Below are positions 43,103 to 52,326 of a stretch of DNA of 64,000 nt, piece after piece. Every line of letters starts with the position of its first letter. The stretch's first letter is position 1. The DNA is taken from positions 124,001 to 188,000 of the IMG/VR virus record IMGVR_UViG_3300024509_000007; one strand, 5' to 3'. This DNA is from a virus. Below the pieces are notes generated by a model. The model did no database searches. It was not told the origin of the DNA and was given only the letters and a program-made list of their open reading frames with translations. Made by a program: the position numbers and the translations under genes.

Positions 43103-45012
43103 AAATCTTCTCCAGCAAGAAGCTTTTGAACTCCCATAAGTTTGTCCAAAACAGCTACTCCAAGTATATCAAACTTAACAAGTCCAATAGATTCTAAGTC
43201 TGACATTTCAAGACCAGCTATGCTTTCATGAGATGTTTTATCATAAATCATAGGACATATATCTTGTAAATTCTGAGAAGCTATGACTATTCCAGCAGCA
43301 TGTTTGCTTTGAGATCTTTTTGTGCCTTCCATTCTTATGGCTTGAGCAAAAAACTTTGCATATTCGCCTTCAAGTTTGCCATCATCTTTTAATTTGCAAT
43401 AAGGTTCAAGTTCTTTTTGGCAATTTTCTAAAGCCCACTTAATAATTGATGGTTCTTGTCCTTCATCACGCATTTCTTGTAATTCTTCTGATATTTCAGC
43501 TTCATCTGGAATGTGTTTAGTAATTAAATTACTTTCTTCAAAAGAACAAGCTGCGTGTATTCTTAACACATCTTTTAAAGCACCACGACCCTGCATTCTA
43601 GTAAATACAGATATCTGAGAAACTTTATCAGAACCATATTTGTTTTTGATATAAGTTATAATTTCTTCTCTTTTCGATATTGGAAAATCACAATCAATAT
43701 CTGGCAATGATATACGACCTGGTGCATTTCTACCTGAGTTATAAAATCTTTCAAAAAGCAATCCGTTTTCAATTGGATTAATTTCTGTTATTCCTAATAA
43801 ATAACTAACCATACATCCAGCACCGGAACCACGACCTTTTCCAACTAACCAGCCTTGTTGTTTTGCCCAATTACAATAATCATAAACAATTAAAAAATAA
43901 TCTTCTAACCCAGCACCTGTTATAACTTCTAGCTCTTTGGTAACACGATCACCATATTGATTAAATCTTGAATCTTCTTTTTTGAAAGAGAATCTTTTTT
44001 TCCAACCTTCTCTACAAAGCCTCTTAATTTCAGCAGAAGAAGATGTTTCTCCAGCAATTTTTGGAAGCATCGGATTACGCAATAGATTGTAATCTTTGCA
44101 CTTCTCAAATATTTCTAAAGTGGCTTCTAACTCTTCTGGTTGATTTAAAGCAGAAATTTCTTCTACAGACGGAATATGATAATTGTTTGATTTAAAAAAT
44201 CCAGAAAAACCAAAGTCTTCATCGTTGTTTATATGGTTTCTAATTTCCGTTAAAGTTTTCTTCATAGAACAGGCTAATAATACTCTTTGGTCTATAGCAT
44301 CTTCTTTTCTTGCATAATGAGCATCTGGAGTTGCTACAGTTTTAAAACCATGCTTTTTAGCAATATGCCTTAATGCTTTAGATATAATCTTTGTTGCCGG
44401 AATATTTTCAGAATCTATAAGTTGTATTTCTAAGAAAAAATTTTCTTTACCAAATAAATCTGCATATTTATATGCAAGATCAGTTGCTCTTTTTTCCCAA
44501 TCTTTATGAACTAAAGACTTCGCTATTTCGTATGTCTCTGCCCTATAAGCTTCATTTAAATCTGTGAATAGACAGTTTCCAAGATCAGACCCTGGATGCC
44601 CAGAAAAAACTATAAAATTGCCATTTGCAATTGATGACAATGTTTTTAGATCAAGTCTTGGTTTTCTATAAAAGTTATCAACAGAGTTAGATACCGAACT
44701 CGCTTTGACTAAACTTGACCATCCAGCATCTTTCTTTGCAAGAACACATAAGTGACTGAGTTTTTTATTCTCGTCATTCTTAATAGTTGGGTCTTGTTCG
44801 CAAATATAAAATTCGCAACCAAGAATCGGACTAATAGATTTAGATTTTAATTTCTTATAAAAAGAAATCAAACCAGATAATGTGCCATGATCTGTTAAAG
44901 CACAAGCCTTTAATTCTAGTTCAGATAATCTATCTGCTATTTTTTCAGCAGAAGATAATCCATCGAGCAAAGAATATTGTGAATGTACATGCAAAGGAAT
45001 CCACTTTGACAT
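43099..45012 (-). CDS. dnaE: DNA polymerase III alpha, N-terminal half (PHP and catalytic core)
   Basis: 637 residues. PHP domain: HVH at 8-10, TDHGT at 40-44, GCEFYI, SHLCVLAK and ATPDAHY (228-233), so most metal ligands are kept. Polymerase core: GKGRGSGAG (391-399), PDIDCDF (437-443), HAAGIVI (571-577) and VKFDILG with D615. All three catalytic Asp lie here. It ends shortly after D615, where bacterial DnaE runs on into the fingers (now the gene at 40546). The end is a clean stop codon with no intein motifs, and the two pieces lie in the order expected for one interrupted gene. Confidence 0.92.
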   Translation of the reverse strand: MSKWIPLHVHSQYSLLDGLSSAEKIADRLSELELKACALTDHGTLSGLISFYKKLKSKSISPILGCEFYICEQDPTIKNDENKKLSHLCVLAKKDAGWSSLVKASSVSNSVDNFYRKPRLDLKTLSSIANGNFIVFSGHPGSDLGNCLFTDLNEAYRAETYEIAKSLVHKDWEKRATDLAYKYADLFGKENFFLEIQLIDSENIPATKIISKALRHIAKKHGFKTVATPDAHYARKEDAIDQRVLLACSMKKTLTEIRNHINNDEDFGFSGFFKSNNYHIPSVEEISALNQPEELEATLEIFEKCKDYNLLRNPMLPKIAGETSSSAEIKRLCREGWKKRFSFKKEDSRFNQYGDRVTKELEVITGAGLEDYFLIVYDYCNWAKQQGWLVGKGRGSGAGCMVSYLLGITEINPIENGLLFERFYNSGRNAPGRISLPDIDCDFPISKREEIITYIKNKYGSDKVSQISVFTRMQGRGALKDVLRIHAACSFEESNLITKHIPDEAEISEELQEMRDEGQEPSIIKWALENCQKELEPYCKLKDDGKLEGEYAKFFAQAIRMEGTKRSQSKHAAGIVIASQNLQDICPMIYDKTSHESIAGLEMSDLESIGLVKFDILGVAVLDKLMGVQKLLAGEDL

Positions 45013-45048
45013 TTCATACTTTCTAATAAAACTTCCATAAATAAACTT

Positions 45049-45798
45049 TTACTTTTTCTTTAATTCGCTTAAAAGTTCAGAGATTACAAAGAATGACCAA
45101 TTTTCCCATTGATCAATTCCTTTATTTAAAAAGCCAGTAAACTCCCATCCGGCTTCACTTAACTTATTTTCAATCTGTTCTATGCAGTGGGTTGTAGAAA
45201 CAGTTATTTTGTGAACAATACCAAAATGAACTTTTCCTACATCGTTACTGTCATCATTAATGATGCCTATAATCTTATTCGATTTAATTGCCCCTAAATC
45301 TAAAGAAATTTCTTCTTTTAGTTCTCTTTTAACAGCATTTTCATAAAAATTTTCTGAATTTATAGAATCTTCTTTTTCAATGTGACCGCCAACACCTAAA
45401 GACTTCTTTCCATGTAATCTATTTTCATTTCCGTTTTTATTGCGTGAATATGTAAATGTTTTATTTGCACAAACAATTACGCAATATGGAATGATTTGTT
45501 TATACGATGGGTCTTTTTCTGCTAAATTTCTTGGAATCCATTCAAAATTTTCTGGTTGTAAAATTTCATTTACATAAAGTTCACAATCTTCGCCCTTTAA
45601 TAATCCTTGAAATTTACCCAACGAATCAAGTAAAGATGTTTTAAAAACTAATATTTCTGGACTAGGAGTGTTATCTATTGACTTATCGTTTACGACTACT
45701 TCATTTTTTTCTGTTTCTTTTTCAGATGCAATCTCTACATCTTGTTTTGAAAAAAGACTTAATAATTTATCAAGGCTGTTAATTTTTTCTTCGCTCAT
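45049..45798 (-). CDS. Nudix hydrolase-like protein
   Basis: 249 residues. An N-terminal 60-residue acidic extension is followed by a LGVGGHIEKED segment and ENAVKRELKEEISLDLG. These fit the Nudix box (GX5EX7REUXEEXGU) except for a longer gap and a Ser in place of the Gly. WSFFVISELLSEL ends the fold. Possible roles are removal of damaged nucleotides or hydrolysis of a capped or sugar nucleotide. It lies upstream of the polymerase pair. Confidence 0.65.
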   Translation of the reverse strand: MSEEKINSLDKLLSLFSKQDVEIASEKETEKNEVVVNDKSIDNTPSPEILVFKTSLLDSLGKFQGLLKGEDCELYVNEILQPENFEWIPRNLAEKDPSYKQIIPYCVIVCANKTFTYSRNKNGNENRLHGKKSLGVGGHIEKEDSINSENFYENAVKRELKEEISLDLGAIKSNKIIGIINDDSNDVGKVHFGIVHKITVSTTHCIEQIENKLSEAGWEFTGFLNKGIDQWENWSFFVISELLSELKKK

Positions 45799-45800
45799 GA

Positions 45801-46817
45801 TTACTCCCTATTAGTTTTACCACCACCACTACCATATTGTTTTACAGCAGAAAAATCAGCATACTTAGCATATACTTTTTCAAGACCTAACTCAATGATT
45901 TCTTCGTGTATTTTTCGACAAGTTGATATTCCAGTATTATCAAAATCGTCTTTGTAAAATTTACATAATCTATCGCATTTCCATTTATCCCTACCCATAT
46001 CTAATATTCTAACTGGGGTTTTACATCTTTTTATAGATTCAAACTTTTTTCTAATCATTTCTTCGGTTTGCTCTAAATCTTCTTTATGAAAACATATAGT
46101 GAATGGGCCTCCAGCCTTAACAAAAAAGATTGTAACTATAATAGTTTCTTCGTTTGGATAAACTTTACTTAATGCATAGTGATATAAACGAAGTTGAAAA
46201 TCGTCAAAAAGATCTTCGTATCCTTTTTCTTTTCCTGTTGACCAGTTTTTTCTCTCTCCGGTTTTCCAATCTATATATTCTATTGTTTTTGAATCTATTC
46301 TAGTTATTAAATCCATCGTACCTTTTAATCTTAAATTACCAGTTACGGTTTCTCCATTCATTAAACGAAAATCATATTTAGCCCAAGGTTTATCAACCTC
46401 TATATCAAAATACTTTTCTGGCTCAACTATATTTCTTTTAAGAGGGGAAAACATTCCGTCATTAAATAATAAAGTATCCCACATCCATTTATCGCATTCC
46501 TTATAATCTTTTTCGGTCCATTCAAAAGAAGATTCTTTTAAACTGTAAAATTCAAAAGCTGATTTAATTGCTTTTTCTGGACATATTTGCAAAGTGTCAA
46601 ACTCTAAACTTAATTCATCATCAGAAAAAGTTTTAGTTTTAGTTTGCAAACAAAGTTGTTTATTGGCTAATAGTTCTAAAGCTTTATGAACTATATTACC
46701 CTTAACAGCTTTTTTGTTTGAATCATCTTTAAATCCAAGACAATAAGTCAAAAAGTATTTATGCTGACACCATTCAAATGAGCCAGCTGAAGAAGACCTA
46801 AGATAAGTTATTATCAT
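45801..46817 (-). CDS. Cas4/Dna2-like PD-(D/E)XK nuclease with Fe-S cysteines
   Basis: 338 residues. SFEWCQHKYFLTY (C17), a KGNIVHKALELL motif, GTMDLITRID and IEYIDWKTG form the PD-(D/E)XK core; WKCDRLCKFY and STCRKIH give three further Cys after the nuclease domain, so four Cys bracket it, as in AddB, Cas4 and Dna2. QLRLYHYALSK is the QxxxY motif. Likely a single-strand exonuclease used in replication or recombination. I found no helicase domain. Overlaps the dNMP kinase gene by four bases. Confidence 0.82.
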   Translation of the reverse strand: MIITYLRSSSAGSFEWCQHKYFLTYCLGFKDDSNKKAVKGNIVHKALELLANKQLCLQTKTKTFSDDELSLEFDTLQICPEKAIKSAFEFYSLKESSFEWTEKDYKECDKWMWDTLLFNDGMFSPLKRNIVEPEKYFDIEVDKPWAKYDFRLMNGETVTGNLRLKGTMDLITRIDSKTIEYIDWKTGERKNWSTGKEKGYEDLFDDFQLRLYHYALSKVYPNEETIIVTIFFVKAGGPFTICFHKEDLEQTEEMIRKKFESIKRCKTPVRILDMGRDKWKCDRLCKFYKDDFDNTGISTCRKIHEEIIELGLEKVYAKYADFSAVKQYGSGGGKTNRE

Positions 46818-47476
46818 TTAAACCAACCTTTTTTGCTTAAAAATTTATTAAGCAATGCAAGTTCTTTTTCTACACTCAACTTTGAATTGTCTATAACTAA
46901 ATCAAATTCATTGAATGTATCTAAGACTTTTTCTGAAGAATGGTTATCTTCTGATATTTCTCTTTTTAATCTAACTACTATGCCACCGTTTTGTTGAATA
47001 GATTTAACTTCGTTTTCAAATCTAACATCTGGTATAATAAAAAAATCTTTCTTAGATGAATTTATTTTATTAAATACAGATTGTATATGAACTTGATCTT
47101 TAATTTTTCTGCAAACTTCTGTTCCAAAAAATTGCAAAAATTCTCTAGCTGACATTTCGGAATCTTCTCTTGTAAAGAGATTTAATTCTTCTGGATAAAT
47201 TCCACTTTTTTCTAGCTTAAAATACATATCTTTAGCAATAAATCCCGGCATATCAGACCATTTATATGCAGTTTTTTTGTTTTTATCCTCTTCTGATCCA
47301 TAGATATTTTGTTTTTTTATGCTAAATAAATTACAACATGTTTCTTTTAAAGCAGAAGCAAAAGGAATAATTTCAACTTTTTTGCCCAAAACAAATTTAC
47401 AATGATTATAAAAAGAATTAGCTAAAGTATCTTTTCCAGCACCTTTTTTGCCACTTATTCCAAGTATTTTACACAT
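46814..47476 (-). CDS. Deoxynucleoside monophosphate kinase
   Basis: 220 residues. P-loop GISGKKGAGKDT at 6-17; FFIIPDVRFENEV and GGIVVRLKRE resemble the segments of T4-type dNMP kinase, with an SAREFLQFFGTEVCR lid-like motif before them. It phosphorylates dNMPs to dNDPs, complementing NrdJ and ThyX in this window. Length is normal for the family. It overlaps both neighbours by a few bases in the replication operon. Confidence 0.8.
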   Translation of the reverse strand: MCKILGISGKKGAGKDTLANSFYNHCKFVLGKKVEIIPFASALKETCCNLFSIKKQNIYGSEEDKNKKTAYKWSDMPGFIAKDMYFKLEKSGIYPEELNLFTREDSEMSAREFLQFFGTEVCRKIKDQVHIQSVFNKINSSKKDFFIIPDVRFENEVKSIQQNGGIVVRLKREISEDNHSSEKVLDTFNEFDLVIDNSKLSVEKELALLNKFLSKKGWFK

Positions 47477-48581
47477 TACAAATATTCCTTAAATCTGATG
47501 TGGTAGATCCAGGGTCTTTGCCTTCATAAATAGGAATAGTAACATTAAAAAATCTACTGAGCAAAGACTTAATCTTTTGTTTAGCATTTATACCAGCTTC
47601 ATCATTATCTAACAACAAGATAATCTTTGTTATATCACATGTTTCTAGGATAATTTGTTGAGAATCCGTTAAAGATATACCAAAGATAGCAACCGCATTT
47701 TCTATACCTTTTTCGTGCAAAGACCAAACATCTCCTGGCCCTTCGCATATAATAAGCGTTTTATTGAACTTAGCTGCGTTCAAAGCATTATGTAAGTTGT
47801 ATAAATACCTTTCTTTTGCAAAACCACTGTTATTTGCCCATTTTGAATATATATATTTAGGATTTTTAGAATTGCATGAAGCCTGATGATATTGATTGCA
47901 TTTATCGCATTTCTCGTAGTTTGATCTGCCGGTAAAACCGACAACATGTATTCCATCTCTATCTATTACAGGAACAATTGATCTATCTTTAAATATGCCA
48001 TCATTATTCTTAGGAACACCTACTGAAAAATGTTCCAATGTTTCTTGTTTATATCCACGACTTAAAAAATATGGAGATGGAATTATCATACTTGAAATTA
48101 CATTATGAAGATTCCAGCCTTTAAAATGCTTCTTTTTCTTTTCAAAAATTTTCATGTCATTACAAAACTTCTTTTTTTCAATATCGCTAAGCTCTGGAAT
48201 ATCTGATTCATTTATTTTTAAAATAGATTGGCAAAAATCATATGTTTTACCAAAACTGTATTTGATATCTTTTGCTTGGCCAGTCCAATTATTTTCTCTG
48301 TTAGATAAAACACCACGAATAAAACCAAATGGAGTTGGTTTAAAAACTTCTTCGCAATGATGTGTGTAACAACACCAATTACCTTTTAATGTGTTTCCAT
48401 CTAAATACATACAAAATGCAGTAGGATTATCTCCGCCATGTATTGGACATGGACCAGAAATATAATTATTAATATTCTTATATTTAACATCAAACATTTC
48501 TAAAAAGACTTGAATATTTTCAAAAATCTTTTCAGATATGAAGTTAATCTTCGTCTGATCCAAAAAAGTCAATTGGTTCAT
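47469..48581 (-). CDS. DNA primase (zinc finger plus TOPRIM)
   Basis: 370 residues. CHC2-type zinc finger at about 45-77 (CPIHGG...FCMY, WCCYTHHCEE). Catalytic TOPRIM: TLIICEGPGDVWSLHEKG, the ISLTDSQ segment and IILLLDNDEAG (DxD). An extra zinc knuckle (CDKCNQYHQASC) sits between the two. It makes RNA primers for the replisome. Smaller than bacterial DnaG and without a helicase domain, so the helicase is the separate gene overlapping it by 38 bases. Confidence 0.88.
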   Translation of the reverse strand: MNQLTFLDQTKINFISEKIFENIQVFLEMFDVKYKNINNYISGPCPIHGGDNPTAFCMYLDGNTLKGNWCCYTHHCEEVFKPTPFGFIRGVLSNRENNWTGQAKDIKYSFGKTYDFCQSILKINESDIPELSDIEKKKFCNDMKIFEKKKKHFKGWNLHNVISSMIIPSPYFLSRGYKQETLEHFSVGVPKNNDGIFKDRSIVPVIDRDGIHVVGFTGRSNYEKCDKCNQYHQASCNSKNPKYIYSKWANNSGFAKERYLYNLHNALNAAKFNKTLIICEGPGDVWSLHEKGIENAVAIFGISLTDSQQIILETCDITKIILLLDNDEAGINAKQKIKSLLSRFFNVTIPIYEGKDPGSTTSDLRNICNV

Positions 48582-50025
48582 TTCTTAATACCTCTTCAGA
48601 AACAGTAAATCCAGTATTTGTATTTCTCAAAGAATGGAAGTTGTTTCTTGTTGGGCCTTCTTTAATTCTGCCAAATTCATACTCAGCCAAAACATTAATA
48701 TAATCGCCTTGCGATAATCCACTGCCATGCCTACTGACAATTGGTATGAGTTTTAAATTATACCTTTTGCCATTAACAGCAGCTTCTTCTTCGGCTAATT
48801 CTTCCTCAGATTTTCTTTTATATATAGAAAAATTACTACATAACCATAATATTCTGTCTGATCCAGAAGCTACATCGGTATCTTCTCTGTTTATACCATC
48901 ACGATTTAATTGAGTAAAAGCTAAACATGGAACTCCATATTTTACACAGAAGTTATGCAAAGAAGTCATCAAAAATCCTAAAGCTTGATATTCAGCTATG
49001 TTTTTAGATATAGAATCATCGCTCATTAGTTTAATGTAATCAAAAATAACTAAACATGGTTTTGCTAATCCATTTTCATCTAAACCAACTTTTTGCATTA
49101 TCCACCTTCTCATAATAGAAGATGTTTCTTCAAAAGGTTGTCCAGCTATTGATTTGTAAAAATAAGGAATAGACTTTAGCTTTTCTTTTGCTTGATGAAT
49201 TCTGTTTTTAGATTCTGCTATTTGAGAATATTTACCACTTTCAATATCATTTATTTTAACTCCAGAGAGGCAAGCCAGCATTCTATGCCAATGATCTTTA
49301 TTTGACATTTCTGTATCTAAAACTAAAACAGGAATATTTTTATCTGCAACATTTAAGGCAACTGCATCTCCAAAGAATGATTTTCCTGTCTTCATTCTAG
49401 CACCTATAACATTTACGCTTCCTGGCCTGAACCCACCTCCAATACATTGATCGTATATAGGAAAACCACTTGGTATACCTATTTGTGTAATTGGGTTATT
49501 TTCTAAGTGTTCAACATATTCATCTAATCCATCGCCAATAACTTTTGGCGTAGAATCTTCAGAGTTTGAAAGATTTAGCGTAAACTCAAATATTCTTTGT
49601 TCTGCTATTCCAAGTATTGAAGAAAGCGTTTCATCGCCAGTAACAGTTTGTAATTCTGTACTTGCAATATCTATTTCTTTTTTAAGATTATTAGCTATTT
49701 TTAGCTTAGCTAATTTAGAAGCTAATTTTCTTGTATTTTTTAATTCTACAGGAAGTATAGTAAGACTGTTTAAATACTTTTTTTCGTCTTTAGATTCAAA
49801 AAAATCTTTATAACCAAGTGAATTGGCTATAGATAAAAAAGTTGGAATATCTATTTTGCTATTTTCATCTTGATAATAATGTTTTAAGCATTTAAAAACT
49901 ATTTTATTAGAGTCTATTAAAAAACATTCATCGTCAATGATATCGCAAGATTCAATATAGGCATCTTTGCCATGTTGAAAATAAGAAGATAAAACCGCCC
50001 TTTCAGCTGCTGGATCATGCATCAT
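48544..50025 (-). CDS. dnaB: DnaB-like replicative helicase
   Basis: 493 residues. N-terminal helical domain with PAAERAVLSSYFQHG, then RecA-type core: GARMKTGKS at 208-216 (Walker A), VLVLDTEMS, the CLVIFDYIKLM Walker B, and FTQLNRDG. This is the DnaB/T7 gp4 helicase family; it unwinds the fork ahead of the polymerase. The C-terminus is acidic (FFGSDED). MMHDP has an AAGGA site; ATGATG leaves the exact start one codon uncertain. Paired with the primase by overlap. Confidence 0.9.
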   Translation of the reverse strand: MMHDPAAERAVLSSYFQHGKDAYIESCDIIDDECFLIDSNKIVFKCLKHYYQDENSKIDIPTFLSIANSLGYKDFFESKDEKKYLNSLTILPVELKNTRKLASKLAKLKIANNLKKEIDIASTELQTVTGDETLSSILGIAEQRIFEFTLNLSNSEDSTPKVIGDGLDEYVEHLENNPITQIGIPSGFPIYDQCIGGGFRPGSVNVIGARMKTGKSFFGDAVALNVADKNIPVLVLDTEMSNKDHWHRMLACLSGVKINDIESGKYSQIAESKNRIHQAKEKLKSIPYFYKSIAGQPFEETSSIMRRWIMQKVGLDENGLAKPCLVIFDYIKLMSDDSISKNIAEYQALGFLMTSLHNFCVKYGVPCLAFTQLNRDGINREDTDVASGSDRILWLCSNFSIYKRKSEEELAEEEAAVNGKRYNLKLIPIVSRHGSGLSQGDYINVLAEYEFGRIKEGPTRNNFHSLRNTNTGFTVSEEVLRNEPIDFFGSDED

Positions 50026-50426
50026 CTTGATATATTCCTTTTAAGACATTTAGCACATGTAAATGCGTATTGACCTTCGGCCAACCTTGATAAAGAATTA
50101 ATTTCATCTTTATCTACAATTTCTTTTGCTCCACATTTACTGCAACTAGCATCTACAGTATTTGGAACAAATTCAGGTCTGTGCTGCTTTTTAATCTTCT
50201 TTGGTGTTTTGCTTATTAATTCTGGATGAATGCTTAAATCATCCACAAATTTATTAACAAAATCACTTCCAGAACTCTTATTCGACTCAACTTTAGTTTT
50301 CTTTACTGTTTTTTTCTTTACCGGTTTTTCCGAAACATTAGTTCCGATTAATGTTGATAACGCTTGTTCAACATATATAAAGTCTTGTTCTTGTATTGCC
50401 TTGTTAAGAAGATCGATTATTGTCAT
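50022..50426 (-). CDS. Small protein with C-terminal zinc ribbon
   Basis: 134 residues. A helical N-terminus (1-30), a Lys-rich linker (KPVKKKTVKKTKVE), then a zinc ribbon at about 94-130: ASCSKCGAKEI and FTCAKCLKR. The order next to the helicase suggests a DNA-binding accessory, perhaps in helicase loading, but no loader motif is visible. Overlaps the helicase start by four bases. Confidence 0.55.
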   Translation of the reverse strand: MTIIDLLNKAIQEQDFIYVEQALSTLIGTNVSEKPVKKKTVKKTKVESNKSSGSDFVNKFVDDLSIHPELISKTPKKIKKQHRPEFVPNTVDASCSKCGAKEIVDKDEINSLSRLAEGQYAFTCAKCLKRNISR

Positions 50427-50913
50427 TTCTATTTCTCCTAGCTATTTGTAAACTGTTAAACATGTCTGCAACTTTATCAACTTTCATCGGCAGATATTCT
50501 ACTCTATCAATAATATATTGTAATTTGGCCATTTGAAATTTTAATTTCTTGGCAAAATCATCTTGATCAGCTGCTATTGCAAGTCTTTCTTCTGTAGATA
50601 AATATCTAATTTCACCGACATATTTGCCTATGGTTTTAAAAAAACATTCTTTATAATAATTCAATAAAGCTTTTTTAGAACTGATTTCTTTTGTAAGTCT
50701 AAAAGAAAAATTGTGCAAAAGCAAAGCTGCTTCGCCACACTGCTCAGAAGACATAACCCTTAACTTTTCTAAAGGTATGTTTAATAATTTCATACATTCA
50801 TTTGGAGAGTCTGGAGTGTAATTTAAACCCAAAGATTCTTCAAAAGGATTATACAAAGAATCAAAAAATTCTTTATTACAGTTTATGTTCCAAAATTCTG
50901 TTTCTCCACTCAT
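50404..50913 (-). CDS. Helical protein, possible recombination mediator
   Basis: 169 residues, almost wholly helical, with KKLKFQMAKLQYIIDRVEYL near the C-terminus and a basic tail (RRNRNDNNR). Its place beside recA/uvsX and a small nuclease, its size and its KxxxxxxxxxxxI helix pattern recall T4 UvsY, the mediator that loads UvsX. That is a guess from context. The long 38-base overlap with the nuclease gene supports co-translation. Confidence 0.35.
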   Translation of the reverse strand: MSGETEFWNINCNKEFFDSLYNPFEESLGLNYTPDSPNECMKLLNIPLEKLRVMSSEQCGEAALLLHNFSFRLTKEISSKKALLNYYKECFFKTIGKYVGEIRYLSTEERLAIAADQDDFAKKLKFQMAKLQYIIDRVEYLPMKVDKVADMFNSLQIARRNRNDNNRSS

Positions 50914-51277
50914 CTTCGCTCTCTTCGTATGGTAAATCTATATATTTAATTCCATTCTGTTCACAAAAAAGCTTTTTATTTCTATCTCTTAGTTGAGACT
51001 TAGCAAAGTTTAATTTATTACCATGAAAAAATGGTATGTATTTATAGTGTTGTTCTCCATGAACCTCAACTATTAACTTCCGTAAAGGAAGAAAGAAGTC
51101 GGCATATAAACTATCACAGCCCGGCAAATATACTTCTTCTAAAATTCTATCTATAGGAAAAAGCTTTTTTAACAAATCTCTTGCCTTTAAATGATAGGAA
51201 GATTTTTGCTGAGAATCAGAAGATTTTCCCCATATAGACCAAGAATATTCTTTGCCATCTAGTCCAATTACTTTCAT
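50876..51277 (-). CDS. Small Vsr/PD-(D/E)XK-like endonuclease
   Basis: 133 residues. YADFFLPLRKLIVEVHGEQH gives D60, E71 and H73 in the order of a PD-(D/E)XK/Vsr-like site; H77 and RDRNKKLFCEQNGIKYIDLP complete the pattern, where the Arg-Asp pair and the terminal strand are typical of such enzymes. No HTH module, unlike the homing-type enzyme at 29468. Its fixed place after recA suggests recombination or repair rather than mobility. Overlaps recA by four bases. Confidence 0.65.
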   Translation of the reverse strand: MKVIGLDGKEYSWSIWGKSSDSQQKSSYHLKARDLLKKLFPIDRILEEVYLPGCDSLYADFFLPLRKLIVEVHGEQHYKYIPFFHGNKLNFAKSQLRDRNKKLFCEQNGIKYIDLPYEESEDEWRNRILEHKL

Positions 51278-52326
51278 GGTCTTAGTATGTCATTGATTTC
51301 TTTTTGCAAAAGAGATAGCCACTCTGGCTTTTCTTTTAACAACTTGTAAAGTTTTTCAGCACCTTGAACTTTTGGTATTTCATCTTCTTTAATATGTCTT
51401 TTTAAGAAGTCCATATTCATCCAAGCACCAGACTTGATTATAAGCCCAAGTTCCATGCCTAAATTTATGATTTCAAATGTTTTATCAATGCCAACACCAT
51501 ATCTAATATAACTGTCTATCTCCATGCCTGGAGATCCTAAAGCACAAGATTCAATTAGCCAATGTACTTGCTGACCAATTTGAACTTCTTTGCCTTCTTG
51601 ATTTACATTCCAAGCTTTATCGTATTTCACCCTCAATTGTACATCTGCTTGATATTGCAATGCTCTTGATCCTTTTTCTATAAATCCACCAAACATACCT
51701 TGGTTTTGAGTCAAGTGCATAATAGACCAGACTATAACTTTTTGAATCGGAACTAAATTTGATGCCTGTCTACAAAAACCAGCAAACATTTTATTTCCAG
51801 AACCACGATTTTCATAACCAATACCTTCATCCATTTCTCGTTCATCACAAAGCGAACTTACAGAGTCAATGATAATCAATGATCTTGGATGTGTCTGAAT
51901 GGCTTTCATGGCAAGATTTAAATAATCTTTGGCCGTAAGAATCTTCTCAGGAACAGAACGGTATATAGTTAATTTCTTTGGGTCTAAACCATCAATTCCA
52001 TGAATGTTCATGGACTTTAAACGGCCTTCAATATTTAAATAATAAACATGCCTTCCTTGTTTTTGACATTCAGCAGCAAAAGATAACGAGGTTAGAGTCT
52101 TGCCTGTTTTTGGATGACCACTGCATGTAACCCAAGAACCTTCTGGAATTCCTCCGTGTAGCCCTAAATCCAATGCAGGACTTACAGGAACAACTTCTGG
52201 TGGATTATCTAATAAATTGTCAGCAGTAATAGCCACTCCATCAGCATATTGCTTATTAACTTCGGCCATTACTCTTTCAAGATAGTCTTCGCTTTTGCTA
52301 TCTATTTTTTCACTCTTCTTTGCCAT
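51274..52326 (-). CDS. uvsX: RecA/UvsX-type recombinase
   Basis: 350 residues. Walker A GHPKTGKT at 70-77; YYLNIEGRL, SLIIIDSVSSLCDE (Walker B region) and the QNQGMFGGFIEKGSRALQYQ segment are typical of phage RecA/UvsX proteins. There is no long C-terminal DNA-binding domain of the E. coli type. It catalyses strand exchange for recombination-dependent replication. The codons are somewhat richer in GC than in neighbours, suggesting good expression. Overlaps its upstream neighbour by 17 bases. Confidence 0.9.
   Translation of the reverse strand: MAKKSEKIDSKSEDYLERVMAEVNKQYADGVAITADNLLDNPPEVVPVSPALDLGLHGGIPEGSWVTCSGHPKTGKTLTSLSFAAECQKQGRHVYYLNIEGRLKSMNIHGIDGLDPKKLTIYRSVPEKILTAKDYLNLAMKAIQTHPRSLIIIDSVSSLCDEREMDEGIGYENRGSGNKMFAGFCRQASNLVPIQKVIVWSIMHLTQNQGMFGGFIEKGSRALQYQADVQLRVKYDKAWNVNQEGKEVQIGQQVHWLIESCALGSPGMEIDSYIRYGVGIDKTFEIINLGMELGLIIKSGAWMNMDFLKRHIKEDEIPKVQGAEKLYKLLKEKPEWLSLLQKEINDILRP

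Noticed and set aside
43099-43160. Split intein at the end of the N-terminal polymerase half
   Set aside because: The protein ends about 20 residues after the VKFDILG motif with no Cys/Ser-start intein block, and the C-terminal gene lacks an HN/C-extein signature.
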